From Hippasteria phrygiana (lineage: Eukaryota > Echinodermata > Asteroidea > Valvatida > Goniasteridae): 64,000 nucleotides of DNA. Location: contig JAZGUH010000627.1 in the NCBI GenBank assembly GCA_037893225.1, positions 1,054,001 to 1,118,000 of the forward strand, given 5' to 3'. The position numbers were made by a program, and so were the translations under genes. The notes beneath the pieces are model-generated. The model worked only from the letters and a program-made list of their open reading frames with translations. It made no database searches and had not been told where the DNA came from. Position 1 is the stretch's first letter, and every line of letters begins with the position of its first letter. Below are positions 22,456 to 31,509 of the stretch, piece after piece.

Positions 22456-22612
22456 CTATCCCGAAAAACTCTGCGCATGAAGAGCACCTCAATTAGCAAA
22501 AGAAGAGCTTTCATTATTAAAAGTTACACATAAATGCCTTACAAATTGCTTTAAAATTTCCTTCATTTATCCATATGATTAGCATGTGATATTTAAGACT
22601 GATTCTATGTTC

Positions 22613-22790
22613 AAGTTACAAGTGACCAAGATCACTTGTAACTTTAAGATTGAATTTTAAGATTGATATCACATTTAAAGGTTTTATGAAACAGAAATAT
22701 GATTGATCTTAAATATAAGATTGATCAAGAGAGATAAGATTGATTTTCGGCAGATAAGATCAATCTTAAAGTTTTATGAAACACCCCCCG
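22613..22790. repeat. Hairpin cluster with AAGATTGATC motifs
   Basis: AAGTTACAAGTGA (22613-22625) and its exact complement TCACTTGTAACTT (22632-22644) form a 13-bp stem with a 6-base loop. Downstream, TTAAGATTGAT motifs recur and pair with AGATCAATCTTAA near 22760. TTTTATGAAAC occurs twice (about 22684 and 22776). The right edge TTTTATGAAACACCCCCC looks like the terminal inverted repeat of a MITE, but I could not find its left end. Confidence 0.6.
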
Positions 22791-23483
22791 GTAATCTATT
22801 TGGTCGTATCTTTACGCGCGATGATTGCTTTTACAATAACACTGAAAGAATAAAAGTGTCCCGCTCCTGTTGCAAAAATTGAAACCTGTTAACTGGGTTA
22901 CTTATCTTCAATCGATTTTTTGGGAATGTCTCATTGGAAAGTTCATAACTTTGGTAACAAATTAGCAATTCCATTTATAATTTATTTGTCGGGGTGCCAC
23001 GCCCAAAAAGCACGAACACAGCATCTTTAATATGGACTTCAAGACAGGTTAGAGGGGTATAACTTTTATGTACGACAATTCTGATAGAACTTCATGTTTG
23101 GAGAAAATGGCATTAGTAGGAAACAAACTCAAAGTGAGGTAACGTGAATGCAAAGAGACATTAGTGGCACAACGCTTAGGCAATTGTATCTGACACAGCG
23201 AGAGGTCAATGCAAAGCACAAGAAGACTGGCTGTGCCAAGAGAATTGGGTCACAGCTGTTGAGAATATGGGCGTGTCCTGTTGTGTGGGTGTCGGAGCGG
23301 ATTTGTCTTTGCAAATCCTCTAAAACCCCGTCTCCTCCACCAAGATTTCCTAGCTTAGACTTCAAAAATGCCTCCATTGCATTTTCAGTTTAGAACCCTT
23401 TAAGAAAAAAATCCTGTGCAGTTTTCAGTCCATAATGATGACTTGTTGTGATTTGATTTGTTTACCGGTTTATTATTTACATT

Positions 23484-23605
23484 TTCAAAGTGAACAAAGA
23501 AACTGGCACGAGCGGGATTCGAACCTGCGACCTCCGGGTTACCGTACCGGCGCTCTACCAACTGAGCTATCTTGCACTATGTTGGCGGTCTCCCAAATTG
23601 ACAAT
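23484..23605 (-). mobile_element. tRNA-like repeat, minus strand copy
   Basis: On the minus strand the unit reads GGCGGTCTCCCAAATT-side flank, GCAAGATAGCTCAGTTGG (A box), GAGCGCCGGTACGGTAAC and GGTTCGAATCCCGC (B box), then TTTCTTTGTTCACTTTG. The D arm GCTC...GAGC pairs perfectly. The anticodon stem pairs imperfectly with a loop that would present GGT. Copies at 23.8, 26.6, 35.0, 42.9 and 45.8 kb share flanks outside the tRNA-like part, which identifies a repeat rather than a tRNA gene. Confidence 0.85.
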
Positions 23606-23643
23606 TTGGGAGACCTAGTCAGTTTCCCTTGTGGATTGTTTGA

Positions 23644-23930
23644 CGAATTATAAGTTAAAAAGTCGTATCCTCATTGAGTGATCCCCACAATGTCGCTTCC
23701 CAGGTTGTATCGTAAAATTGGGTGTGATCCCTGGCTACACGACATTCTGGGTTTATGACTTCTGACTAGCGCCCACTCGAACAAAGATACTGACAATTTG
23801 GGAGACCGCCAACATAGGGCAAGATAGCTCAGTTGGTAGAGCGCCGGTACGGTAGCCCGGAGGTCGCAGGTTCGAATCCCGCTCGTGCCAGTTTCTTTGT
23901 TCACTTTGAAAATGTATTCAAATTTACCTA
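23644..23930 (+). mobile_element. tRNA-like repeat with 5' body, plus strand copy
   Basis: The unit starts about 23648 with TTATAAGTTAAAAAGTCGT and runs through CACTCATTG-type, GACATTGTGGGGATCAC-type and GGGTTTATGACTTCTGACTA blocks in the plus-strand sense. It then enters the tRNA-like part at 23817-23892 (TAGCTCAGTTGGTAGAGC, GGTTCGAATCCCGC) and ends TTTCTTTGTTCACTTTG. The same order occurs on the minus strand at 34.93-35.19 kb. The tRNA-like module therefore sits at the 3' end of a longer unit, unlike a standard SINE. It faces the minus copy across a 12-bp hairpin at 23588-23614. Confidence 0.85.
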
Positions 23931-24099
23931 GTCAGTTTCCCTTGTGGATTGTTTGACGGTTTATTATTTAGATTAAATTTACAGTCATTTCAATGCTGCC
24001 ATTCATAATGTACAATCATCTGTTTTCATGATACTTTCTTATGGAATTCGCCCAATACAAGGCTAAAAGCCACTCTGGGTAGAGGGCTACAACAGAGGT

Positions 24100-24245
24100 G
24101 GGGTTGGTCATATTTTAGCTACGGTCTGCAGATATAAATGGAGGAGAAATCTTCAATAGATACCAAAGGTATCCCAATTTTCAGACCTATAGACCCAGGT
24201 GGGGTAACTTCCACCGTTGGTGAGACCAACTCACCTCCCCCAAGA
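24100..24245 (+). repeat. Dispersed repeat, family of 0.9 and 34.1 kb
   Basis: ATCTTCAATAGATACCAAAG and CCCAATTTTCAGACC match the reverse complement of 895-960. GGTTAACTTCCACCGT-like and TTGGTGAGACCAACT match 34090-34125. The copy ends near CACCTCCCC at about 24240. Confidence 0.65.
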
Positions 24246-24540
24246 TATATAAAACTATGGGATAGATAATACATACACAATCGTGATCAGTAACAATGAA
24301 TTACTGTATAGGCCTAAATATTGCAAATACTTTGACATTGTCGACGGGTGATTAATGCTTATATTTACCAGGCCTTCCAATCCTTTTCAATATATACTAT
24401 ACAGAAATATCTGAGAAATACCCTTCGATCAACGAGGTGGTACGGCTTACTTGTCGACCGAACTGTTTGAAAATGGCCTCCCCGGTGCGACCGCTAATGG
24501 CGCACTGGCTTTTTTTCTAAATGTGGCGTTCTCAATAGAT

Positions 24541-25862
24541 AACAGTCTCTCATCGCAACAATTAATTTCTAGATTTATATACCATTGAAAAGAACACACC
24601 ATAACTTTAAAATGATGCAAGAATTATTAAAATCGGAGCAGTATTGAAAAAGTTATGATAATTTTAGTTTTGGTGATCCAGCACTATTGTAGAAATCAAG
24701 CGATAAAGTTTGTCCTTAATTTCCGCACCGCTGAACGGCATCTCCTAAAAGGTATCTCCTAAAAGTATCTCTCATTGGTTTATTTGTGGAAATATCGGTC
24801 AGATCGGCCAATCAATGAGGAGTTTAGATCACAAGCTTTAAATTTATACCAAGTTTGTTATGATTGCATTAAAAATGGCGATGTACACAAATCGAACAAT
24901 AACGAATCTTATGAAGAAAACTAAAAACAAATTCCGGTGATTAAAGATGATGTTGATTGCTGAGAGAAGTCTGCGTCATTTTTTATTTTTATGTAGATTG
25001 CGTATTGTAAAATCAAACAGCAAAAACAAAATTCAGAGCTATTTTTATTAAGTCCCCTCTAGCGCAGCACAGCCTGCTGGTGCCATTGTCTAAAAGTTAT
25101 CGCTGCGGGCAGCAAACAAATCGACGTCAAATTGGAGCAAGTTCGAGCGGCGACTATTTGTCAACCACCAGTCGATTTTCCATGCCAACCTTTATACGAA
25201 ATACATGTTGGGTACCAGGCAAAATCGACCAGTGGTCGACAAATGGTCGCCGCTCGAACTTGCTCTTGTTTGCTGCTCGCAGCGACGACTTTTAGACAAA
25301 TGGCACAGGCGGGCGAGAGGGGACTTGTTAAAATTAGCTCTCAAAAGTCCCTTTTTTTGGTATTTCATGGCAGAAATAATTTTACAATCTACATAATAAA
25401 GAAAAATGACGCAGACTTCTCTCACCACTGAACATCCTCTTTAAATGTGCCATTCTTACAAGGGTCGAAATTTTCGATTTTCGTTTTATTGCTTAAAATG
25501 CTAGTTCATGTAAAATATAATCATACTGTGTTTTCGTTTTTTAAATTTAACTACAATAAAATGTTTAAAAAAGAGATTTTAGTAAGGTACCGTAACTCAC
25601 TGATAATCACCGGAATTTGTGTTTAGTTTTCTTCATAAGATTCGTTTTTTTATCGTGAGCCGTTCAGTGGTGCGGAAATGAAGGACAAACTTTATCGCTT
25701 GATTTTTACAATAGTGCTGGATCATCTAATAAAAGTAAAATTATCATAACTTTTTTAATACTCTCCGATTTTAATAATTCTTTCATAACTTTAAAGCTTA
25801 TGATGTGTTCTTTCCAATGGTATATATAAAAATAAAAAAATAATTTTGCGATGAGAAACAGT
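24541..25862. mobile_element. 1.3-kb long-armed foldback element
   Basis: Left and right halves are extended reverse complements. Outer blocks (24541-24737 and 25662-25862) share CTCATCGCA, ATATACCATTG, AAGAACACA, GAATTATTAAAATCGGAG, AAGTTATGATAATTTTA and CGATAAAGTTTGTCCTT. Middle blocks (24900-24948 and 25605-25652) share CGAATCTTATGAAGAAAACT and AAATTCCGGTGATTA. Inner blocks (24961-25189 and 25218-25426) share GAAGTCTGCGTCATTTTT and TCGAGCGGCGAC. Each half also has a private segment of about 160-180 bases (24740-24898; 25430-25604). The centre is near 25203. No transposase frame is seen. Confidence 0.9.
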
Positions 25863-25879
25863 TTACATCAAAATGTTTT

Positions 25880-26005
25880 ATTTGAACCCAGAGGCCGAGC
25901 CCGCTAATTTTGTTCAAGTATTCGAGGCAACGGATTGTCAATGGAGCTGGGGAATAGCTGAAGACGAAACCAGAGTCGAAGCCATGTTCAGAAATGTCCC
26001 AGGAC
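25880..26005 (+). repeat. Decayed copy of the AGCCGAAGCC MITE family
   Basis: GAGCTGGGGAATAGCTGAAG, ACGAAACC and GTTCAGAAATGTCCC parallel the right half of the MITEs at 27.9 and 46.3 kb (GGGACTGAGGAATAGCTGGA, GACGAAGCC, GAGAAATGCCC). A 101-codon frame from 25873 (+) passes through it and beyond. No protein family is recognised, so I treat it as chance. Confidence 0.45.
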
Positions 26006-26334
26006 AAGCGAGAAATGAAGTTAGTCTGGAAAGCGACCTTCCATCTGCCATGACACAACTGACAAGGTTCATGTTATCTCAGTTCCAGTGCAACATTGTA
26101 CCGTGTGGATCCACCCATGCGCTCTTCACAGCAACGTCCTGTGGACACAAAAGAAGAAAAAACATTTTCTTTCTGTAAATCAAACAGTTGATAATATGCG
26201 TGAATAAGTCTTTATTATTTAAAAGAAGGAAACAGTCCATGAATGGTGTAGCTTTCTATGGTGAAAATGGTACGAGTTTCAGCCTGTATTTTTGTTCAGC
26301 TCAAGTGAAATTTTGTTAACGCCTAAACCAGAAG

Positions 26335-26760
26335 AGCAGTCCGATTATACGAAGCTGCATGTATGCTTAGCACAAATTATCGCTGAACGAATTTGTCTGC
26401 TAAACAACAAATTACTGGGAACCAGCGACAAGCAATGCACGTTTTGGATGGTGACCTATTTTTTAACTTTTGGTTTTGTTTTTGTTTAGTAAAATCAGGT
26501 TACCAGCCAAAACTCCATGTGACATTCCTGCTTAACAAACAACAGCCGCAAGTCAGTAACCCTGTTATGACTATAAAGAAGACTCTTCATATGCTAAGCA
26601 AATATTTTGTGACGTCAAGAAAACCACAAAGGAGTGTTTGAGCAAGATAACTCAGTTGGTAGAGCACCGGTATGGTATTCCAGAGGTCGCAGGTTCAAAT
26701 CTCGCGCCTGGCAGTTTTCGTTTTGTTTAGTTTCTGCTTAGCAGCTGTGTGAAATTGACC
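26335..26760 (+). mobile_element. GCTTAGCA repeat family with tRNA-like insert
   Basis: Blocks TGCTTAGCACAAATT, AATCAGGTTACCAGCCAAAA, CATTCCTGCTTA.CAAACAAC and TGCTTAGCAGCTGTGTGAAA recur at 38.2, 55.3, 57.8 and 60.2 kb. Between the last two blocks, bases 26640-26715 are a tRNA-like unit (TAACTCAGTTGGTAGAGC, GGTTCAAATCTCGC). The tRNA-like repeat therefore inserted into a copy of this family, or is part of a fused copy. Confidence 0.7.
26641..26716 (+). repeat. tRNA-like unit, fourth copy
   Basis: AGCAAGATAACTCAGTTGGT carries the A box and CGCAGGTTCAAATCTCG the B box, with C-to-A changes from the consensus. No 5' body is present. It is flanked by TTTGAGC on the left and CAGTTTTCGTTTTG on the right, the usual 3' boundary of the family. 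Confidence 0.75.
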
Positions 26761-26769
26761 CCACGGTTG

Positions 26770-27884
26770 GAGCCATGGAAGAAAAAGACTGGATCGGTAG
26801 TGCGTTCAGACGCGCGGTCTTGTATGGAGGGTCACGTGCTATGGGGGGAAATAGGTCATCGCGTCTAAACGCTGTCCCGAGGGCGCGTTTTTTCAAGAGG
26901 GTTATTAACTAACGTGACGTGACTGCGTTTTTTTTTCTTTAATTCTTCATTTTTGTGGAAAAAAAATTGGATTTCGCACCCGAATTGGTCAAAATAGACA
27001 AGAACAATGGGTTAAGGTGTGCGCGGTAGTGAATTGCCCGGAGAAGGATCTAAACTTGAGTCGTGCACGAATACGACGCGATGTCCTATCCAGTCTATTA
27101 TAATGGGGATCAATGTTTGTGCACCCGGCCCTGAACATTACGTTTAATTGTCATCAAACCTTCTATACTAATACACAGAGAATAAACAAGATAACACCGT
27201 TCTGGCATGCGCAAAACCCCAGTTTGCTCTTGTTTATTTTAAGCTTTATATCTCGAACATGGATGATTAACACTGTGATTACTTAGACGTAGTTAATTCA
27301 GCGTTAAGTCATTGACGGATTTCAGAAAGATTTACAACATTCTTATTTTCCCCAATTGAGGAAGCATATTTTAGCCGCGCTATTGATGTTTTAAATATAA
27401 TACCTCGAAACTATTCTGCACGAAAAACATCTAATTATATTCTAATTATGCAACTAATTATATTCGAATATTCTTCGAAAAAAAAGGAAGTTTTTTCAAA
27501 AGCGAATTGTTATGTAAGGCAAACGAAGTTTGAAATATTAACCCACCGCGTTTACGATCCCATGCGATGGCCATTCTCATCATAATTTCAAAACCTTTCC
27601 CGAAAGGTTATTTTGAAATTATTATCAGCAAATTCCGGACAGGAATTGATTTTTTACTTGAGCAAAATTGCAGGTTCTGCCTGTGCATGGCTTGACGGTT
27701 TAAAGGTTTACATAAAATTAAATGAAATCATAGCCGAAACATGTGTGTGACATAATTATTCTAACTGGGAACTAGGACAAGTGCTTGAGGAAAGATACAT
27801 GTAGTTGTATTACTTTACGTTAGTTGTTTGCGCGTCCATGAGAGACCACAAAAATTACGTCCAGTTATCGCACACATATGGCCT
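26770..27884. other. Unassigned DNA
   Basis: No gene is seen. Bases 26790-26890 are GC-rich with an imperfect inverted pair (GCGTTCAGACGCGCG and CGCGTCTAAACGC). The remainder is AT-rich with only short frames. Confidence 0.3.
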
Positions 27885-28822
27885 TTTTCCAAACTCTGAC
27901 TTCGGCTTGGGCTTCGGCTTCGTGTAATTTTATGTCCCCAGATTTGGCAAGATCTTGGACACTGTTTTTGCTACATGTACATCAAAGTCTTTTGTTTTAA
28001 CCAAGATCCAGAGCCTGTTTATTTATGTACGTATTCAAGGCTTCAGATTCGCAATGGGACTGAGGAATAGCTGGAGACGAAGCCGAAGCCCAAGCCGAAG
28101 CCAGGGTTTGAGAAATGCCCATAGATATCAGAATAAATAAACTAGATCGGAAGTGCGTATAATACGCGCGTTTTGCCTGGGCGCCGCCATTAGTCACGTG
28201 AACAGGATTGAACATGTAATAGTCGTGATATTTTTGGCTCAAGAAGATGAAACTTTGTATTGCAAGGCACGTCAGGAAACGAAATTGTGTATAGTTACCT
28301 CTTAATATAAGGTTAAGTTTTTACCTCGATTTCACGTTTCCTGAATGCGGAAGTCGCCGCCAAAAAAAACAGCGGTACGAGAGGATTTACTCGTTGCCTC
28401 TGTTTACTTGACTAAAAGCGCCCTGTTCATGTGACTTTTTAGCGCGTCCATGCACAACAAGAAAATTGTCTACACAGTGAATGGTGCGCGCGCACGCGCT
28501 TCTGATCTAGTTTATTCCTTTGATATCTATGGGGTTTTTTGAAACCCTGGCTTCGTCTCCGCCTTCGGATTCGTCTCCGATTTCTGAATAATGGAAAAAA
28601 ACAACCAAATGGAAATATTCTAATTTTTGCTTTCATAATCAACTAAATGAATGTTCATGAGGCAGAACATGTACCAACATTTAGAATATTTATTTTTGGT
28701 TTGCTTCTCAGTTATTCAGAAATAGGAGACGAATCCGAAGGCGGAGAAGAATCCAGGGTTCCGAAAACCCCCATCGCACAGTGAATGGGTACGTATGTTG
28801 TACGCGCTGCCGATCTAGTCTT
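27885..28822. mobile_element. Mosaic of AGCCGAAGCC MITEs and inverted repeats
   Basis: A first MITE (27885-28121) has ends of the type CAAACTCTGACTTCGGCTTG and AAGCCAGGGTTTGAGAAATG. A second (28529-28774) has about 60-bp inverted arms with CTTCGTCTCCGCCTTCGGAT and GATTTCTGAATAA. The segment between them is itself inverted: CCATAGATATCA, AATAAACTAGATC and AGTCACGTGAACAGG on the left are mirrored at 28503-28532 and 28420-28436. The palindrome therefore runs into both neighbouring MITE ends. The motif CACAGTGAATGG...GATCTAG occurs at 28476 and again at 28777. Confidence 0.8.
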
Positions 28823-28944
28823 TTTTATTGGAGCGCAGCGAGCGCGGTGCGCTTCGACGCGCAGTCAACGCGAACCGCGGAAAAGTTACCATTGCACCGT
28901 ACCGACGCTTCAAGCTTTACTTCTCATCCCTTCCTTCCATCGTC

Positions 28945-29016
28945 ATGGCTAGCGCGCAGGATCAACATCAAGCAACCCCCAGTCAGGCTACGGGCGCCAT
29001 CCGTTCTCGCTCCAAG
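28945..29016 (+). CDS. Candidate first coding exon (24 codons), unidentified
   Basis: An ATG in a good context (GTCATGGCT) opens 24 codons (MASAQDQHQATPSQATGAIR, then SRSK) that end exactly at AAG|GTGTGA, an acceptable splice donor. Without splicing the frame stops two codons later. Upstream, 28825-28945 is CpG-rich with an ATTGG box, as expected of a promoter and 5' UTR. The peptide is Gln/Ser/Ala-rich and matches no family I know. No following exon was identified. A chance frame in GC-rich DNA is the main alternative. Confidence 0.25.
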
Positions 29017-29039
29017 GTGTGACGGGGGGAGCTAGTGCG

Positions 29040-30255
29040 GAACAAATCCCCAACGACCCCGCGTCAAGTCGATGAAATGATTTTCACAGGTTAGATTTTT
29101 TTCTAATGTCATGACCCAACAAATCTTGAGGTTGTAAGATTGTAAGATAGAACATTGGAAGTTGAATTCGATGTCGGGTTTTACCGTGTTTTTTTTTTTA
29201 GGTTTTTCGTTTTTGGTGGGGTTCGGGGGGGGGGGGGGTAGGCTGAAAAGAACTCGGTGAAGGCCATTTAATGGACTTTAAGTTTGCATCAGGGAAAGGG
29301 AAACGAGCGAATGAAGTCTCTTTTTAGAAAATCAAGCATGTACAAAATCCGCAAATTTAGCTACTTTTCCAACTCTTGTACCCTGTGCCCACCTTCGCTT
29401 CGTGCTCCCTGTAGCCTACTACCTGCGCTGAGACGGTGGGGTGGTTCAAGTGTAGGGGTGTAGGTGATAGTTAGGCAACCTGTGTGTGAGGGTTGATAGT
29501 TCGGCAATCTGCTCAGGTATCATGCAGATTTAACTTAACTTTTGCACAATGTAATCGAACAATTCCTTTTACGGTTTCGGTGCGGGAGAAGGGGTCAGAT
29601 CTGCACCTTTTGATGAGAAAATTGGAGCTCATAAAAATGTACAAGTGCAGTGAAAATGGCCAAAATGTTTACAGCTTCAAGTGAGATTAGGATGAGCCTG
29701 GAAGCGATTAATAAGCCTTTTGCGCGTTGATTTGCATAGATCCTTGTACCCCGTCTTCGCTCAATCTAAGGCGATTAATCCTCAACAAGCACAGTATAGG
29801 CCCCCTAATCAAAAACACTCAGTGAGTTATCCATTGCATGTTGCTGGAATCCTCGGAAGATCCCCCTAATTGCTAAAGCGGTGCCACTGTACTTTTCATG
29901 AAGAGTAACAGATAAACATACGACTCCCCAGAGGACCATATGAGCCTCACGTTAGTCCAGATCGATTTAGAATCGGCATATTATCTGTCCAAACACATGC
30001 CTGCTTCCTAAAAATCTTGTCCCTTTAATTAGCACCCCCAGGCCAATAATTATACCTTTTGGCACTTGTTCTGATCCAAGCAGACAATTCGCATGAAACC
30101 CAAACCTTTCTAAAGTTCACTTGGAACAAGGATAGACGAAACTACAGTTGTAACACCACGATAAAAGGTGACTTCTTTCAATGCAGATTTGCACATATCT
30201 TTTTTAAAGAAATCATGTTTTACATACAGTGCCCCTTCTTCTCCTATGCTTAAGG
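29040..30255. other. Unassigned DNA; octamer and paired GCGATTAAT near 29.7 kb
   Basis: No gene is seen. A G14 tract lies at 29225-29238. ATTTGCAT, the POU octamer, is at 29730-29737 between two copies of GCGATTAAT (29704-29712 and 29771-29779), a homeodomain-type motif. The cluster could be regulatory. This is inference only. Confidence 0.3.
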
Positions 30256-30468
30256 AATCAGCCAGTTCGGTATTTCAACTGCGCATGTGCACAATGACAT
30301 TTTATCCCGAATGACCCGCGTGACCTAACGCGCGCGTATGAACGCAAAAGGTGGTCGCACAACGCGCACGTGTTAAATTCAATCAGAATGGGCGTTCTCG
30401 TAACATGGCGTAACATTGCGTCTGCAATTTTATCCCGAATAACCTTTAAGATATCGAACTGGCTTATT
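30256..30468 (-). mobile_element. AAGCCAGTTC MITE, copy 1 (minus)
   Basis: The ends are CAGCCAGTTCGGTATTTC and ATCGAACTGGCTTATT. Inner blocks TTTTATCCCGAATGACCC, GTGACCTAACGCGCG, CGCACGTGTTAAATTCAATC and CCGAATAACCTTTAAG match copies at 58.0 and 62.8 kb in the opposite orientation. About 210 bases; no coding capacity. Confidence 0.88.
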
Positions 30469-30566
30469 GCTTCACCACTGTTGTATTTGCGTGATAATCT
30501 ACGCAAGAATAGCGTCTTCATCCTGGAGTAATAACATACTATTTGTATTAATAAATGGGGTTTAAC

Positions 30567-30670
30567 GACGACGACGACGACGGCGGCGGCGGTGGGGGCG
30601 ACGACGACGACGACGACCACGACCACGACAACAACAACAACAACGACGACAACAACAACAACAACAACAC
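30567..30670. repeat. GAC/GGC then AAC trinucleotide microsatellite
   Basis: GAC units give way to GGC and GAC again, then to ACC and AAC units up to about 30670. The 122-codon Val-rich and 60-codon Asp/Asn-rich frames here are repeat artefacts. Confidence 0.9.
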
Positions 30671-30679
30671 AGTAACAAA

Positions 30680-31240
30680 CCTGTGTAAAGTGTCAATCAA
30701 AGGAACCGAATGCAAAGTGGCCATAATAGACAGGTGACCCAAATTGTGCAGGTTTATATTCAGAGTAACATGTTATATGTAATATGACCATCAGACGCTG
30801 GCCACATTGTGGAGGTGGCCCAAGCGGCAGGTTTCACTGGAGTAATAATCTTATGACGCTACAACAAAAAAGGCAAGTTAGGGCCAACTTGACCAAACAA
30901 AGAGGCGACAGTATAAAGGCACAGGAAAGAAAATGTATAAACATCTATCAGTATAAAAGAAATATTAATTCCATAAAACGCGGATCCAAAATGTTTTTAA
31001 TGCATAATTTAAAAGAACAACTGAATCGTCACCCACAAGGATGAGTTGTATATATTTGGCAAAGTGATAATCTTATTGATCTTCTTCTGTGAAATTTTCA
31101 TGAGATTTTGTGCTTTTGTTGTTAAGTTAAATTCAGACGTGACACTGCTGTTTTTTGACAATATGCCTTTAAAATTAAACCGAACCTACAAAATTTGTAA
31201 GCCAGAAATTGAGTAACAGACGCACAAATCCGAATATTTG
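30680..31240. other. Unassigned DNA
   Basis: An 86-codon frame (30784-31044, +) is basic and Gln/Asn-rich, without a known motif. Nothing else is seen. Confidence 0.3.
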
Positions 31241-31254
31241 TTGACTCCAGAAAG

Positions 31255-31500
31255 AGACATAAACCGCATGAGCCCAACTCTTGTCCAACCAAATTAACAC
31301 GCGCTTCTGTACTCTATCCAATTAGTGACAAGCAGAAGCACCAGCCCAGATGTGGGAACAGTACTCCATAGAAGAACGTATGGTTGTCTCGTAAAGGTTA
31401 GTAGGTAGATAATTCCCAGCTCAATAAAGACAACCAACTTGCATGGAAGCACTCTTTGCCTGAGATATACTTCCCCTCGTGATCCCTCCCAGTCTGTGTG
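31255..31500 (-). pseudogene. Reverse transcriptase C-terminal fossil
   Basis: One minus-strand frame with two stops reads SASMQVGCLY, stop, then NLYETTIRSSMEYCSHIWAG (about 31345-31405), ASACH, stop, LDRVQKRV (about 31300). In non-LTR retrotransposons the reverse transcriptase thumb has this exact succession: a VGxLYRA block, then YK.TIR..MEYC..IWAGA, then LLD..QKR. It is a small decayed fragment. It is unrelated in position to the LINE at 15.8 kb and from a different group by its residues. The 84-codon frame overlapping it is in another phase. Confidence 0.75.
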
Positions 31501-31509
31501 CGGTGCGAG

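Noticed and set aside
23505..23892. Two functional tRNA genes in inverted orientation
   Set aside because: Stems are imperfect, further decayed copies exist in the window, and conserved flanks extend beyond the tRNA-like part. It is a repeat.
30258..30742. Val-, Ser/Pro- and Asp/Asn-rich frames
   Set aside because: They arise from the GAC/AAC repeat and from an adjacent MITE.
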